Part shown: one piece after another, positions 1 to 6,388 of the stretch
Layout: every line of letters starts with the position of its first letter
Numbering within the stretch: the first letter of the stretch is position 1
Assembly (NCBI GenBank): GCA_021772595.1
Contig: JAJFLS010000408.1
Span: 1-15,799, forward strand
Direction of reading: 5' to 3'
DNA length: 15,799 nucleotides
From: Opitutales bacterium
Lineage (GTDB): Bacteria; Verrucomicrobiota; Verrucomicrobiia; Opitutales; Opitutaceae
Notes under the pieces: generated by a model
What the model saw: the letters and a program-made list of their open reading frames with translations, nothing else
Databases searched by the model: none
What the model was told of the DNA's origin: nothing
Program-made: the position numbers and the translations under genes

Positions 1-177
1 AGTCGTTTCATGGTGGAAAATCTAGTGTAGTAATATTCACACTACAAATGAAAACTAAGATTTATGATGCCGCGGAGTATAACTGACTTATTCAACAATC
101 TCTTGGAGGATTCTCGAACGATGGCAGGTTTCACAGTAGTACCCGAAATATGGATACCTATCCGATTTAGCAATACA
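1..177. other. Left-edge noncoding stretch downstream of the PIG-L gene
   Basis: No convincing gene is visible. A small inverted repeat (TAGTGT at 23-28, ACACTA at 39-44) encloses an AT-rich 10-base loop. It lies about 135 bases past the stop of the minus-strand PIG-L gene and has no U-run, so a terminator role is doubtful. A 22-codon plus-strand ORF (121-189) has GGAGG upstream but overlaps the PIG-L stop end to end, so I do not call it a gene. Confidence 0.4.
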
Positions 178-981
178 TCAATTGCTTAATAGTTTCTTCA
201 AATTATCCGCTCCCATTGGTAGCGGTGTTCCTTTTTCAAGGACATCAATCAGTTCTCCGCCTTGCCATTTGCGCAGGCGGTAGAGAGTGGAAAAAGAGAA
301 GTCCGGGGCTGCGCCACCTTGGCCGCCGACAAGCTCGGCGCCACGCCTAACGTTGTCCTGCATCCAAGCCGGGAGCAGTAGGTGGTACGGATTGCGCGCC
401 ACTTCCTCAACGTGCAGTGAAGTTGCTGCTACGAGCTCGGCTACGGTTTGGGCGTCCGATTCGACCATGAGATTGGGATCGTCCATCGCGCCCCAAAATT
501 CGGTTTCGATCACGGTGCAGGTAAAGGCGGCATCCGTTTGTTTCAATGCGTCCATAACGAGGAAGTGGGTCGAGATATGCCGCGAGTTCCAATCCTCGGA
601 ATGCGGAACGAAAATAATCTCCGGCTGAAATTTTGCCAGAATTCGAACGACGTCTGAAACGTCCAAGGATCGGAAGCTGTCTCGTCCTTGGAATATTTCC
701 CATCCGAGATATCCACAGGCATCTTTCAATTCTTGGGCACGCCCAGCCTGCCGCTCCACATTGCTGCCGAAGGTTACGGGAATATTGATCACTTGCTTTC
801 CGAGCTCTCTTGTCAATCGCAGCGGCAGGGCGCCGGTGATGCATTCGTCGTCGGGGTGAGGCGAGAAAAGCAATACTTTTGAGCTGGATTGGATGGGCTC
901 CGTTTTTCCGGATACGGTCGTTCCTCGCGCCGCTTCGACGCCTGCCAGTACGCCTTCGACAAAATTGAGATAGGGATTCAT
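178..981 (-). CDS. PIG-L/LmbE-family deacetylase (likely N-acetyl sugar deacetylase)
   Basis: This is a 267-residue zinc-dependent de-N-acetylase of the PIG-L/LmbE family. The family signature PHPDDE is at residues 41-46 (H42 and D45 are the expected Zn ligands, D44 or D45 the general base). A second histidine cluster, VPHSEDWNSRHISTH, spans about 125-139 and supplies the distal metal ligand. R..E...A...LG follows in the 81-93 region. There is no signal peptide or membrane segment, so it should act in the cytoplasm. About 35 residues precede the core. The gene starts 5 bases after the stop of the upstream ROK-like kinase, with AGGAT about 9 bases before the ATG, so the two are surely co-transcribed. 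Members of the family act on GlcNAc in inositol conjugates, lipid-linked sugars and diacetylchitobiose. Here I infer removal of an N-acetyl group from an imported sugar, perhaps replacing NagA. The exact substrate cannot be read from sequence. Confidence 0.88.
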   Translation of the reverse strand: MNPYLNFVEGVLAGVEAARGTTVSGKTEPIQSSSKVLLFSPHPDDECITGALPLRLTRELGKQVINIPVTFGSNVERQAGRAQELKDACGYLGWEIFQGRDSFRSLDVSDVVRILAKFQPEIIFVPHSEDWNSRHISTHFLVMDALKQTDAAFTCTVIETEFWGAMDDPNLMVESDAQTVAELVAATSLHVEEVARNPYHLLLPAWMQDNVRRGAELVGGQGGAAPDFSFSTLYRLRKWQGGELIDVLEKGTPLPMGADNLKKLLSN

Positions 982-986
982 GGCTT

Positions 987-2399
987 TTATCCTATGGATG
1001 GAAGACTTGCGGCGGCCACGGCTTGGCCATGCCGTTTTTCCTTTTCGCTGGGCGTGACGAATTCGATTTGTCCCGCTAATTCGGGGAATAGCGCATCGAG
1101 CGTTTCGCGCGCTTTTTCAATGATGACTGTGCCACCCTGTCCACTGGTCACGCGACCGAGCAGCAAAATTTTTCGGATCGTGTAGAATTCGCTGTAATGG
1201 GCGATGCTGTAGCCAAGGTAGGTGCCGATAGTGGAGTATATATTCGCGGCGCGTTCATCGCCTTCGGCCATTAGGCGTTGCACTTCGACGAGCTGCTCTG
1301 GGAATGGCGTGCCTGCTGGAAAGTCAATTCCTGCCAGCGGAGCAAGGCGCGCCACGGCTTGTTGCGTCAAATACTGTACGCCGCAGCCGAGGTCGCCTGA
1401 CCATTCGTCGGCTGGCGCATCCTCGCGGTAGTCGACCGGCGCGAAGGCCAGTTCATTCAGCCACGGAGTGATGCTTCCTTCGGGAGTTATGTAGCCGGCT
1501 GCCAGGCTGGTGCCCATCGAGATTCCGAGCACCGCGTTTTCGCCCATCGACATGGATCCCGCCAGCGCCGTGACCTCGCCGTCGTTCACCACTTGGAATG
1601 GGATGTTCTGCCACTCTTCCTTTAGGTCGAAAAACAAGCGGCGGACTTTGGTATCGAAATCGCCCGGCGAGACGCCTCGAAAAAGCGAGGCGACACGCAC
1701 TTCGTTGTTCACGTAGACGCCTGCAGCACTGCCGCCGATCGCATCTACTCGGGGAAGGTGAGCAGCGGCGCGTTTCAGCGTATCGTTGATCCCTGCGATA
1801 TGATAGTTGGGATCGTTCTCGAAATAGGGATTCCATTCCACCTCCTCTGAAAATACGACTTCGCCATCGATAACGGCTGCGCATTTGCGGTCGCTACCGC
1901 CGAGGTCGAAGCCAATGCGGCAGCCGTCCAAGTTGTATCCCATCCGGATTTCCTGTTCGTTGGGCTGAGGCAAGTCTGCCGCTGCGCGCTGCTCGATTTC
2001 CAGCGGATGGCCGTAGACCTTTTCGCCAAAAAAATGGTAGTCGAAACTGCGGGCGCCCTTGTCTGAATAAATGGCCGACAGTTTTTCTGCCAAAGGGCTG
2101 CAACCGCTGATCAGCACCTTGCAAGCCCCCCGCTGCCATAGCAGGAATTTGAGGATGCGCTCGAGGTAACGAAGCGTCCGGGCTTCGTTTTCTGCTGTCA
2201 GTGGAAGTATTTGAATTCGATAGAGCGAGCAGGTTTCGTCGGGCCTCACCAGCGCCAATGCGACGTCGCCCGGATCTGACGATGCCGCAACCTGTTCTCG
2301 ATATTCCTTGTTCCAGATTGCGGACGGAGCGAACTCCGGGTCCAAAATTGGCTTTATGATCGTATCCATGATATTCGTTGATTCGCTTTGCGGGCGCAT
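987..2399 (-). CDS. ROK/ASKHA-type sugar kinase-like protein with N-terminal extension
   Basis: This is a 470-residue ASKHA-fold protein most like ROK-family sugar kinases. The phosphate-1 motif DLGGSDRK is at 165-172, the probable catalytic Asp lies in VVNDGEVTALAG (D273), and the second phosphate motif is GISMGTSLAAGY at 292-303. ROK kinases are usually about 300 residues. Here an N-terminal domain of about 150 residues with no recognisable motif precedes the core. The ROK zinc motif CxCGxxGCxE is absent; the only Cys near the expected place is in GDLGCGVQ (336-341). It therefore belongs to a divergent branch, and whether it is a kinase or a sensor is inferred. It has no HTH-like region and no signal peptide. 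An alternative start is ATG at 2369 (residue 11). Neither start has a good Shine-Dalgarno. A TACAAT-like -10 on the minus strand (2407-2412) lies only a few bases from the 2399 ATG, which favours 2369 with a short leader, or leaderless translation. It leads the PIG-L gene in an operon. Confidence 0.8.
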   Translation of the reverse strand: MRPQSESTNIMDTIIKPILDPEFAPSAIWNKEYREQVAASSDPGDVALALVRPDETCSLYRIQILPLTAENEARTLRYLERILKFLLWQRGACKVLISGCSPLAEKLSAIYSDKGARSFDYHFFGEKVYGHPLEIEQRAAADLPQPNEQEIRMGYNLDGCRIGFDLGGSDRKCAAVIDGEVVFSEEVEWNPYFENDPNYHIAGINDTLKRAAAHLPRVDAIGGSAAGVYVNNEVRVASLFRGVSPGDFDTKVRRLFFDLKEEWQNIPFQVVNDGEVTALAGSMSMGENAVLGISMGTSLAAGYITPEGSITPWLNELAFAPVDYREDAPADEWSGDLGCGVQYLTQQAVARLAPLAGIDFPAGTPFPEQLVEVQRLMAEGDERAANIYSTIGTYLGYSIAHYSEFYTIRKILLLGRVTSGQGGTVIIEKARETLDALFPELAGQIEFVTPSEKEKRHGQAVAAASLPSIG

Positions 2400-2756
2400 C
2401 TAAAACATTGTAGGTTACGTCGCCTCGAGAAACCTAAGCATTTTCAACTTAATACTTTGCATTTTTGACTTCGCTCGCGGCTTCGTCCGATCTCCCTAGG
2501 ACTGCGATCGGAGTCTGGCTCCTGCTGCGGGCATAGGCGTCTAATTCGCGCCTTTATTGAGGGGGGCTTGTGAATTATCCACACCGGATTCCCGGTGTAG
2601 CTACTCCGTCCCGCAAGCCGTCTTGAATTATTTTGGATACCCCAGCGGGAGGGACTCGCCTTTGACGACGCGGATGATGCTCTACGACGAACAGGTAGAA
2701 CGTGAATGCTCTCGCGTTCCAGCATGGATGCGATTTCCTGCATCGGAAGCTTTGTT
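2400..2756. promoter_or_regulatory. Divergent intergenic region between kinase/deacetylase operon and sulfatase
   Basis: This 357-base gap separates minus- and plus-strand transcription units, so promoters for both must lie here. On the minus strand TACAAT (2407-2412) is a plausible -10, but I see no good -35. A perfect 7-bp hairpin with a 4-base loop is at 2581-2598 (ACACCGG/CCGGTGT). It is nested inside a longer inverted repeat, GGCTTG (2565-2570) and CAAGCC (2614-2619), which is a candidate operator or leader structure. No credible ORF occupies the region. The longer in-frame extension of the sulfatase from 2706 lacks signal-peptide character. Confidence 0.45.
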
Positions 2757-4199
2757 ATGACTCATTCTGCAAAATCCCTACTCCTTCTTTGCTCATCGCT
2801 CGCGCTTGTGGGCGCTACACTGGCTTATGGGCAGCAATCCAAACCATACAATGTACTGTTCATCATCTCTGATGATCTGACGCCGACGGCGCTTTCGTGT
2901 TACGGCAACACGGTTTGCAAAACGCCCAATATCGATAGGCTGGCCGATACGGGAACGCTCTTTTCGCGTGCTTACTGCCAGGGGACCTATTGCGGACCCT
3001 CGCGTGCCTCGTTCATGTCGGGCTATTATCCCCATGCTACGGGCGCTCTGGGATACAAAAATCCGCGCCCGCAAATCGGCGACCGAGCGATGTGGTCCGA
3101 ACATTTCAAAAACAACGGCTACTACACCGCTCGCGTCAGCAAGATCTTCCATATGGGCGTGCCTGGCGGAATTGAAGAGGGAGGACACGGCGCGGATGAC
3201 GAAGCCTCGTGGACCGAACGATTCAACAGTCCGGGTCCCGAGTGGAAAGCTCCTGGAACTGGCGAAACCTTGGAGGGGAATCCTGACGGCACGCTGCCCG
3301 TGAAGGGCGGCAATACTTTTGTCGTGGTCGAAGCGGACGGCGATGACATGATCCACTCCGATGGCAAAACATCGGCCAAAGCCGTCGAGTTAATCGGAAA
3401 GCATAAAGACGAACCTTTCTTTATCGCGGTCGGATTCGTGCGCCCCCACGTGCCCTTCGTTTCGCCCCGCGAATACTACAAGGACTATATGCCATACGAC
3501 GACATGGTCTTGCCCGAAAAACTGGATGGCGATTGGGATGACATCCCGAAACCAGGAATCAACTACAAGACCAGCGTGAACATGAAAATGGATGTTCGCC
3601 GCCAGAAGAAAGCCGTCGGCGGCTACTATGCCTCGGTCGCTTTTATGGACAGGCAAGTGGGCAAGGTGCTGGATGCCTTGAAGCAGTCTGGGCAGGAAGA
3701 CAATACCATCGTCATCTTCACCAGCGACCATGGCTATCATCTGGGCGAACATGATTTCTGGGCCAAGGTCAGTCTGCTGGATCAATCCTCGGGCGTCCCG
3801 TTGATCATTCGCGTGCCTGGCCAAGAGCCCGCAGTATGCCATTCATTCACGGAATTGCTGGATCTCTATCCGACCGTGGCGAAGCTGTGCGGATTGCCCT
3901 CGCAGGATCGTCTACAGGGTAAAGACATCTCGCCCGTGTTTAAGAATCCTGAATACAAGGTTCGCGATGCCGCGTTCAGCGTGGCGCCGATGCGAAAAGG
4001 CTTTCTGCTGCGTACGGACGACTGGGCTTACATTCAATACGAAGAAGATGCGTCAGGCGGAATCGAACTCTACGACATCAATAAGGATCCCGAGCAATAT
4101 ACGAACTTGGCAGTTAACCCGGAGTACGCCCCGAAGGTAGACGAGTTCAAAGCCAGGATGGTAGCGAAGCTGGAAGCAGTTCGAGACAACGATCTGTGA
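2757..4199 (+). CDS. Exported sulfatase, iduronate-2-sulfatase-like
   Basis: This 480-residue type I (formylglycine) sulfatase hydrolyses sulfate esters on a glycan outside the cytoplasm. I chose ATG 2757 over the upstream in-frame 2706. It has GGAAG 7 bases upstream and begins a proper Sec signal peptide (hydrophobic residues 8-22, likely cleavage AYG|QQ near 25-26). Active-site features are the metal-binding DD at 39-40, nucleophile C79 in CGPSR (79-83, converted to formylglycine), VSKIFH at 127-132, RPHVPF at 229-234, and the metal ligands plus basic residue in SDHGYHLGEH..WAK (323-337). The GKxFH-like and HLGEHxxWxK motifs are typical of the iduronate-2-sulfatase group (SulfAtlas S1_7-like by my recollection, not searched). 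Activity needs a formylglycine-generating enzyme encoded elsewhere. It is the first gene of the plus-strand run. A weak terminator-like hairpin follows at 4206-4221. Confidence 0.92.
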   Translation: MTHSAKSLLLLCSSLALVGATLAYGQQSKPYNVLFIISDDLTPTALSCYGNTVCKTPNIDRLADTGTLFSRAYCQGTYCGPSRASFMSGYYPHATGALGYKNPRPQIGDRAMWSEHFKNNGYYTARVSKIFHMGVPGGIEEGGHGADDEASWTERFNSPGPEWKAPGTGETLEGNPDGTLPVKGGNTFVVVEADGDDMIHSDGKTSAKAVELIGKHKDEPFFIAVGFVRPHVPFVSPREYYKDYMPYDDMVLPEKLDGDWDDIPKPGINYKTSVNMKMDVRRQKKAVGGYYASVAFMDRQVGKVLDALKQSGQEDNTIVIFTSDHGYHLGEHDFWAKVSLLDQSSGVPLIIRVPGQEPAVCHSFTELLDLYPTVAKLCGLPSQDRLQGKDISPVFKNPEYKVRDAAFSVAPMRKGFLLRTDDWAYIQYEEDASGGIELYDINKDPEQYTNLAVNPEYAPKVDEFKARMVAKLEAVRDNDL

Positions 4200-4205
4200 T
4201 TCGCG

Positions 4206-4221
4206 CCGCTTTGCGGTTTTT
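4206..4221 (+). terminator. Weak intrinsic terminator-like hairpin after sulfatase
   Basis: CCGC-TTT-GCGG (4206-4216) is followed directly by TTTTT (4217-4221), seven bases after the sulfatase stop. The stem is only 4 bp (5 with a G.U), so termination would be partial at best. It overlaps the putative promoter of the next gene. Confidence 0.35.
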
Positions 4222-4239
4222 GGCGTCGCGGAATAGTAT
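4211..4239 (+). promoter_or_regulatory. Candidate sigma70-type promoter for the gene at 4306
   Basis: TTGCGG (4211-4216) and TAGTAT (4234-4239) are separated by exactly 17 bases; each matches 4 of 6 consensus positions. Transcription would begin near 4246 and give a leader of about 60 bases. That leader contains a perfect 7-bp hairpin (GGCAAGC 4251-4257, GCTTGCC 4270-4276, 12-base loop). Pattern match only. Confidence 0.28.
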
Positions 4240-4305
4240 GAAGTGGAAAGGGCAAGCGATTAACTGGAAGCTTGCCTGAGAGCGTCACAAAATAGACAAC
4301 TAAGC

Positions 4306-5001
4306 ATGCCAATCGTTCGTTTCCTCAATTCCCTCGTAGCCGTTGCCTTATTGTTGTCAGTAACCACTCTAGCCGGTCCTTTGGCGAAGAAGGGGACGCT
4401 GGTTTTGGACAGTCCGTTTGAGGGATCTCTCGTCAGGCACGAGCAAGTCGATCTCAAAGGTGGCTGGACGCGAAGAATAAGCTTTGGCGACTGGTCGCTG
4501 CAATCCGATGGTTCCCTTCTCGCGGTCAACGTTCCTGAACACGGCCATGGACCGGTGCTGACCTACATCGCTCCGGTAACCGATATCATCATCGAGTGTG
4601 AGTTTAAGCTTCCCCTTGAAGAAGGGCCGAACCGCCACTTCCGCATATTCCTGGATCATGCAGACTACCGAGGGCACAATATTCAATCGACTGCCAATGT
4701 GTCTTCGACCTTTCGTCCGGTAGGATTCACGCTTCAGCATCTTCGAAAAGACCAAGACGCGAAAATCGAGGAGGACGTCGAGTTCGGACTCGAGCCCCTC
4801 GATCTAAAGGGAGGCGTTTGGTATAAGATGCGTCTTGAAGTCCTAGGCGGGAGAACAAGAGCCACGGTCGCTGGAAAGACGATCGAAGGAGAGCATTCCG
4901 CGTTGAATGTCGAGAAATCGAAGATCGGTCTGAACCCCGGCCTGGCAGGCGGATCCATTCGGAATTTCAAAGCCTGGAAGGTTGAGTCAATCGATCCATA
5001 A
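4306..5001 (+). CDS. Exported LamG/DUF1080-like beta-sandwich protein
   Basis: This 231-residue protein has a Sec signal peptide (hydrophobic residues about 7-22, likely cleavage near TLAG|P) and then one domain of alternating beta-strand character. The strand pattern resembles concanavalin-like/LamG folds and distant DUF1080 proteins: WSLQSDGSLLAVNVPEHGHG, then IIIECEFKL, then HFRIFLDHADYRGH, then WYKMRLEVLGGRTRATVAGK, ending in IGLNPGLAGGSIRNFKAWKV. It has no lipobox, so it would be periplasmic or secreted. The position between a sulfatase and a DUF1080 lipoprotein suggests glycan binding or keto-glycoside hydrolysis. I see no catalytic motif that settles this. The ATG lacks a Shine-Dalgarno; the leader just before it is A-rich. 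Confidence 0.75.
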   Translation: MPIVRFLNSLVAVALLLSVTTLAGPLAKKGTLVLDSPFEGSLVRHEQVDLKGGWTRRISFGDWSLQSDGSLLAVNVPEHGHGPVLTYIAPVTDIIIECEFKLPLEEGPNRHFRIFLDHADYRGHNIQSTANVSSTFRPVGFTLQHLRKDQDAKIEEDVEFGLEPLDLKGGVWYKMRLEVLGGRTRATVAGKTIEGEHSALNVEKSKIGLNPGLAGGSIRNFKAWKVESIDP

Positions 5002-5085
5002 ACCACGGAGATTCTGGAGCAGCATAGCCGCAACTCGCTACTTTTCTCGGCTGCTTAGAGACTGTTAAATAGATGAAAATTCATT

Positions 5086-5150
5086 CGGGACGGCGCCCGA
5101 ACGCTACCTGTTTGAAAGGAATTTCAGGGTAGTGAACGGGCGCCGCCCCG
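5086..5150. repeat. Imperfect inverted repeat, GC-rich (REP/MITE-like)
   Basis: The left arm (5086-5108) and right arm (5128-5150) are reverse complements with about four mismatches over 23 bases, separated by about 19 bases. Each arm also contains a self-complementary GGCGCC core. There is no U-run, so it is not an intrinsic terminator. The size and nested palindromes fit a small dispersed extragenic repeat. Copy number elsewhere is unknown. Confidence 0.6.
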
Positions 5151-5212
5151 TTCCAGCAATTCGCCGAACTGACTTTTAAAACACTCTTATCCGAATATAG
5201 CCTTATTCGAAT

Positions 5213-5278
5213 GGTAGGGAGGACCGGCTCTGTCCTCCGTTCGCGCTAATTTGTATGACCGGCTCACTCTTCCCTACC
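5213..5278. repeat. Nested palindromic element bounded by GGTAGGGA/TCCCTACC
   Basis: The outer arms GGTAGGGA (5213-5220) and TCCCTACC (5271-5278) are perfect reverse complements. A second perfect 7-bp hairpin, GGAGGAC (5218-5224) and GTCCTCC (5232-5238) with loop CGGCTCT, overlaps the left outer arm, so the two structures are mutually exclusive. The terminal GGTAG/CTACC recalls REP-type heads. Confidence 0.55.
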
Positions 5279-5343
5279 TCCTAGCGCTAAATGTATGGGT
5301 GCGGTCTTGTGTCTAGTTGGGCTTTGCTCTAATCGATTGCGGC

Positions 5344-6132
5344 ATGAAGTCCCAATCGTTTTCTCTAGCTTTATTGGCGCTGGCGAGCGGCTTGCTTTTT
5401 GCTGGCTGTTCCGAGTCGTCTTCAACTTTCAACATCGGCATCGGAGCCGCTCCTGAATCGGGCGCCGCGCTGTACTTCGATGGTTCTCGAGAGATGCTCG
5501 ACGCTAAATGGACCTATTGGGAGGGGCCGCGATTGAAGGCGGCGCTGCCGATAAAATGGGAAGTCGTCGACGATCCGGTTGACGAGGGATCGGCGGTCAG
5601 CGCGAATGATCCGTCGGCAGCGGGCGGCTTGTATGGAGCGGCGGATATCGTTACGCAGAAGAAGTTCGGCGACAAGCGGGTCCATGTTGAATTTCTGATC
5701 ACGACCGAGGGCGGCAATAGCGGCGTGTATTTGCAGAACCGGTACGAGATACAAATCCTCGATGGCGACAAAACCAAGCACGGCATGGCTGCGATCATTA
5801 ACGAAACGGAGTCACCCTATCACGCCTACAACGGACTTGGAAAATGGAATGCGTACGACATCCAGTTCAGGGCGGCCCGGTTCAAGGATGGGGAATTGGT
5901 TGAGAAGCCAATCGCGACCGTTTACTTCAATGGTCAAAAGGTCCACACGAACCAGACGATCAACAAGGTCTGGGGTGGGGCGAACTCGGGCCTCGATGGC
6001 GGCAACGACAAAGGCTTCGGCATCACGGATCGTCCCGGAGGGCTCAAGCTTCAGGCGGAAGGGCACGACGTTCGCTATCGCAACATCTGGATCAAGGAGC
6101 TCGACTTGGCGGAGCGCGATACGGATTTCTGA
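5344..6132 (+). CDS. DUF1080 lipoprotein (3-keto-disaccharide hydrolase family)
   Basis: This is a 262-residue lipoprotein. ATG 5344 is chosen over an in-frame TTG at 5317 because it starts directly with a lipoprotein signal peptide, with lipobox F-A-G-C and lipidated C22. The mature part carries the DUF1080/PF06439 pattern: YFDGS near the N-terminus, then GDKRVHVEFLITTEGGNSGVYLQNRYEIQILD, then GKWNAYDIQFRAARF, then ATVYFNGQKVHTN, then GGLKLQAEGHDVRYRNIWIKEL at the end. Proteins of this family bind or hydrolyse 3-keto-glycosides, and many carry annotation as secreted glycan-processing proteins in the Planctomycetota-Verrucomicrobiota group. The catalytic role here is inferred. Its length is usual for a single-domain member. 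No Shine-Dalgarno is visible. A REPIN-like repeat begins 16 bases after the stop. Confidence 0.88.
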   Translation: MKSQSFSLALLALASGLLFAGCSESSSTFNIGIGAAPESGAALYFDGSREMLDAKWTYWEGPRLKAALPIKWEVVDDPVDEGSAVSANDPSAAGGLYGAADIVTQKKFGDKRVHVEFLITTEGGNSGVYLQNRYEIQILDGDKTKHGMAAIINETESPYHAYNGLGKWNAYDIQFRAARFKDGELVEKPIATVYFNGQKVHTNQTINKVWGGANSGLDGGNDKGFGITDRPGGLKLQAEGHDVRYRNIWIKELDLAERDTDF

Positions 6133-6148
6133 TTTTGGATTCGCCGAG

Positions 6149-6222
6149 TGTAGGAGCCTGCTTGCAGGCGCTTATTTCGCCGATTGACGGTTAAGGAAAT
6201 CGCCTGCAAGCAGGCTCCTACA
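6149..6222. repeat. REPIN-like pair of REP sequences in perfect inversion
   Basis: A 22-base unit (6149-6170) recurs as an exact reverse complement at 6201-6222, with a 30-base spacer. Each unit has a GTAG head followed by its own hairpin, GCCTGC-TT-GCAGGC. This head-plus-hairpin in inverted pairs is the architecture of REP/REPIN elements mobilised by RAYT (TnpA_REP) transposases. As RNA the pair could form a long stem between the lipoprotein gene and the importer genes, attenuating or stabilising transcripts. There is no U-run after either stem. No RAYT gene is in the window. Confidence 0.75.
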
Positions 6223-6335
6223 ATTTGGTGAGTCCGTTAAATTGATGCCTATGCGCTATGCGGATCCACGCCGTCCCGCTGAGCAGGAGGTCGTAGCTTA
6301 CACCCGGCAACCGCGAGGCGGCAAAATGCTTGGGC

Positions 6336-6366
6336 TTGCTCCAAGGCGGTCTATCCCTGATACAAT
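6336..6366 (+). promoter_or_regulatory. Weak candidate promoter for the ABC importer operon
   Basis: TACAAT (6361-6366, 5 of 6 matches to the -10 consensus) lies 23 bases upstream of the ATPase start. The best -35 candidate, TTGCTC (6336-6341), is at a long 19-base spacing. A tandem TATGCGC/TATGCGG 7-base repeat (6250-6263) lies upstream and could be a regulator site. Pattern match only. Confidence 0.25.
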
Positions 6367-6388
6367 TTAAGCGACCGTTTACCCCTTT

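Larger units (their letters stand above)
5002..5343. other. Repeat-rich spacer between two DUF1080-type genes
   Basis: This 342-base gap has no credible ORF but is packed with dyad symmetry. It holds a long imperfect inverted repeat (5086-5150), an AT-rich hairpin (CGAATA 5192-5197, TATTCG 5204-5209), a nested double hairpin (5213-5278), and two related GCGCTAA...TATG direct repeats (about 5243-5257 and 5284-5297). It looks like an accumulation of small dispersed extragenic repeats rather than a single regulatory site. Confidence 0.5.

Noticed and set aside
121..189. 22-codon plus-strand ORF with GGAGG upstream at the left edge
   Set aside because: It overlaps the end of the PIG-L gene on the other strand, is very short, and the spacing to the GGAGG is long; most likely chance.
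407..844. Long alternative-frame ORFs overlapping the PIG-L, kinase and sulfatase genes
   Set aside because: Shadow frames of clearly recognisable genes, with Arg/Ser-rich translations and no motif.
2706..2756. N-terminal extension of the first sulfatase from an upstream in-frame ATG
   Set aside because: The extension would bury the signal peptide, while ATG 2757 has GGAAG at 7 bases and starts a normal signal sequence.
5086..5278. CRISPR-like repeat-spacer arrangement in the 5002-5343 spacer
   Set aside because: The repeats are two unrelated palindromes and one short duplication; there is no regular repeat-spacer periodicity and no cas gene.
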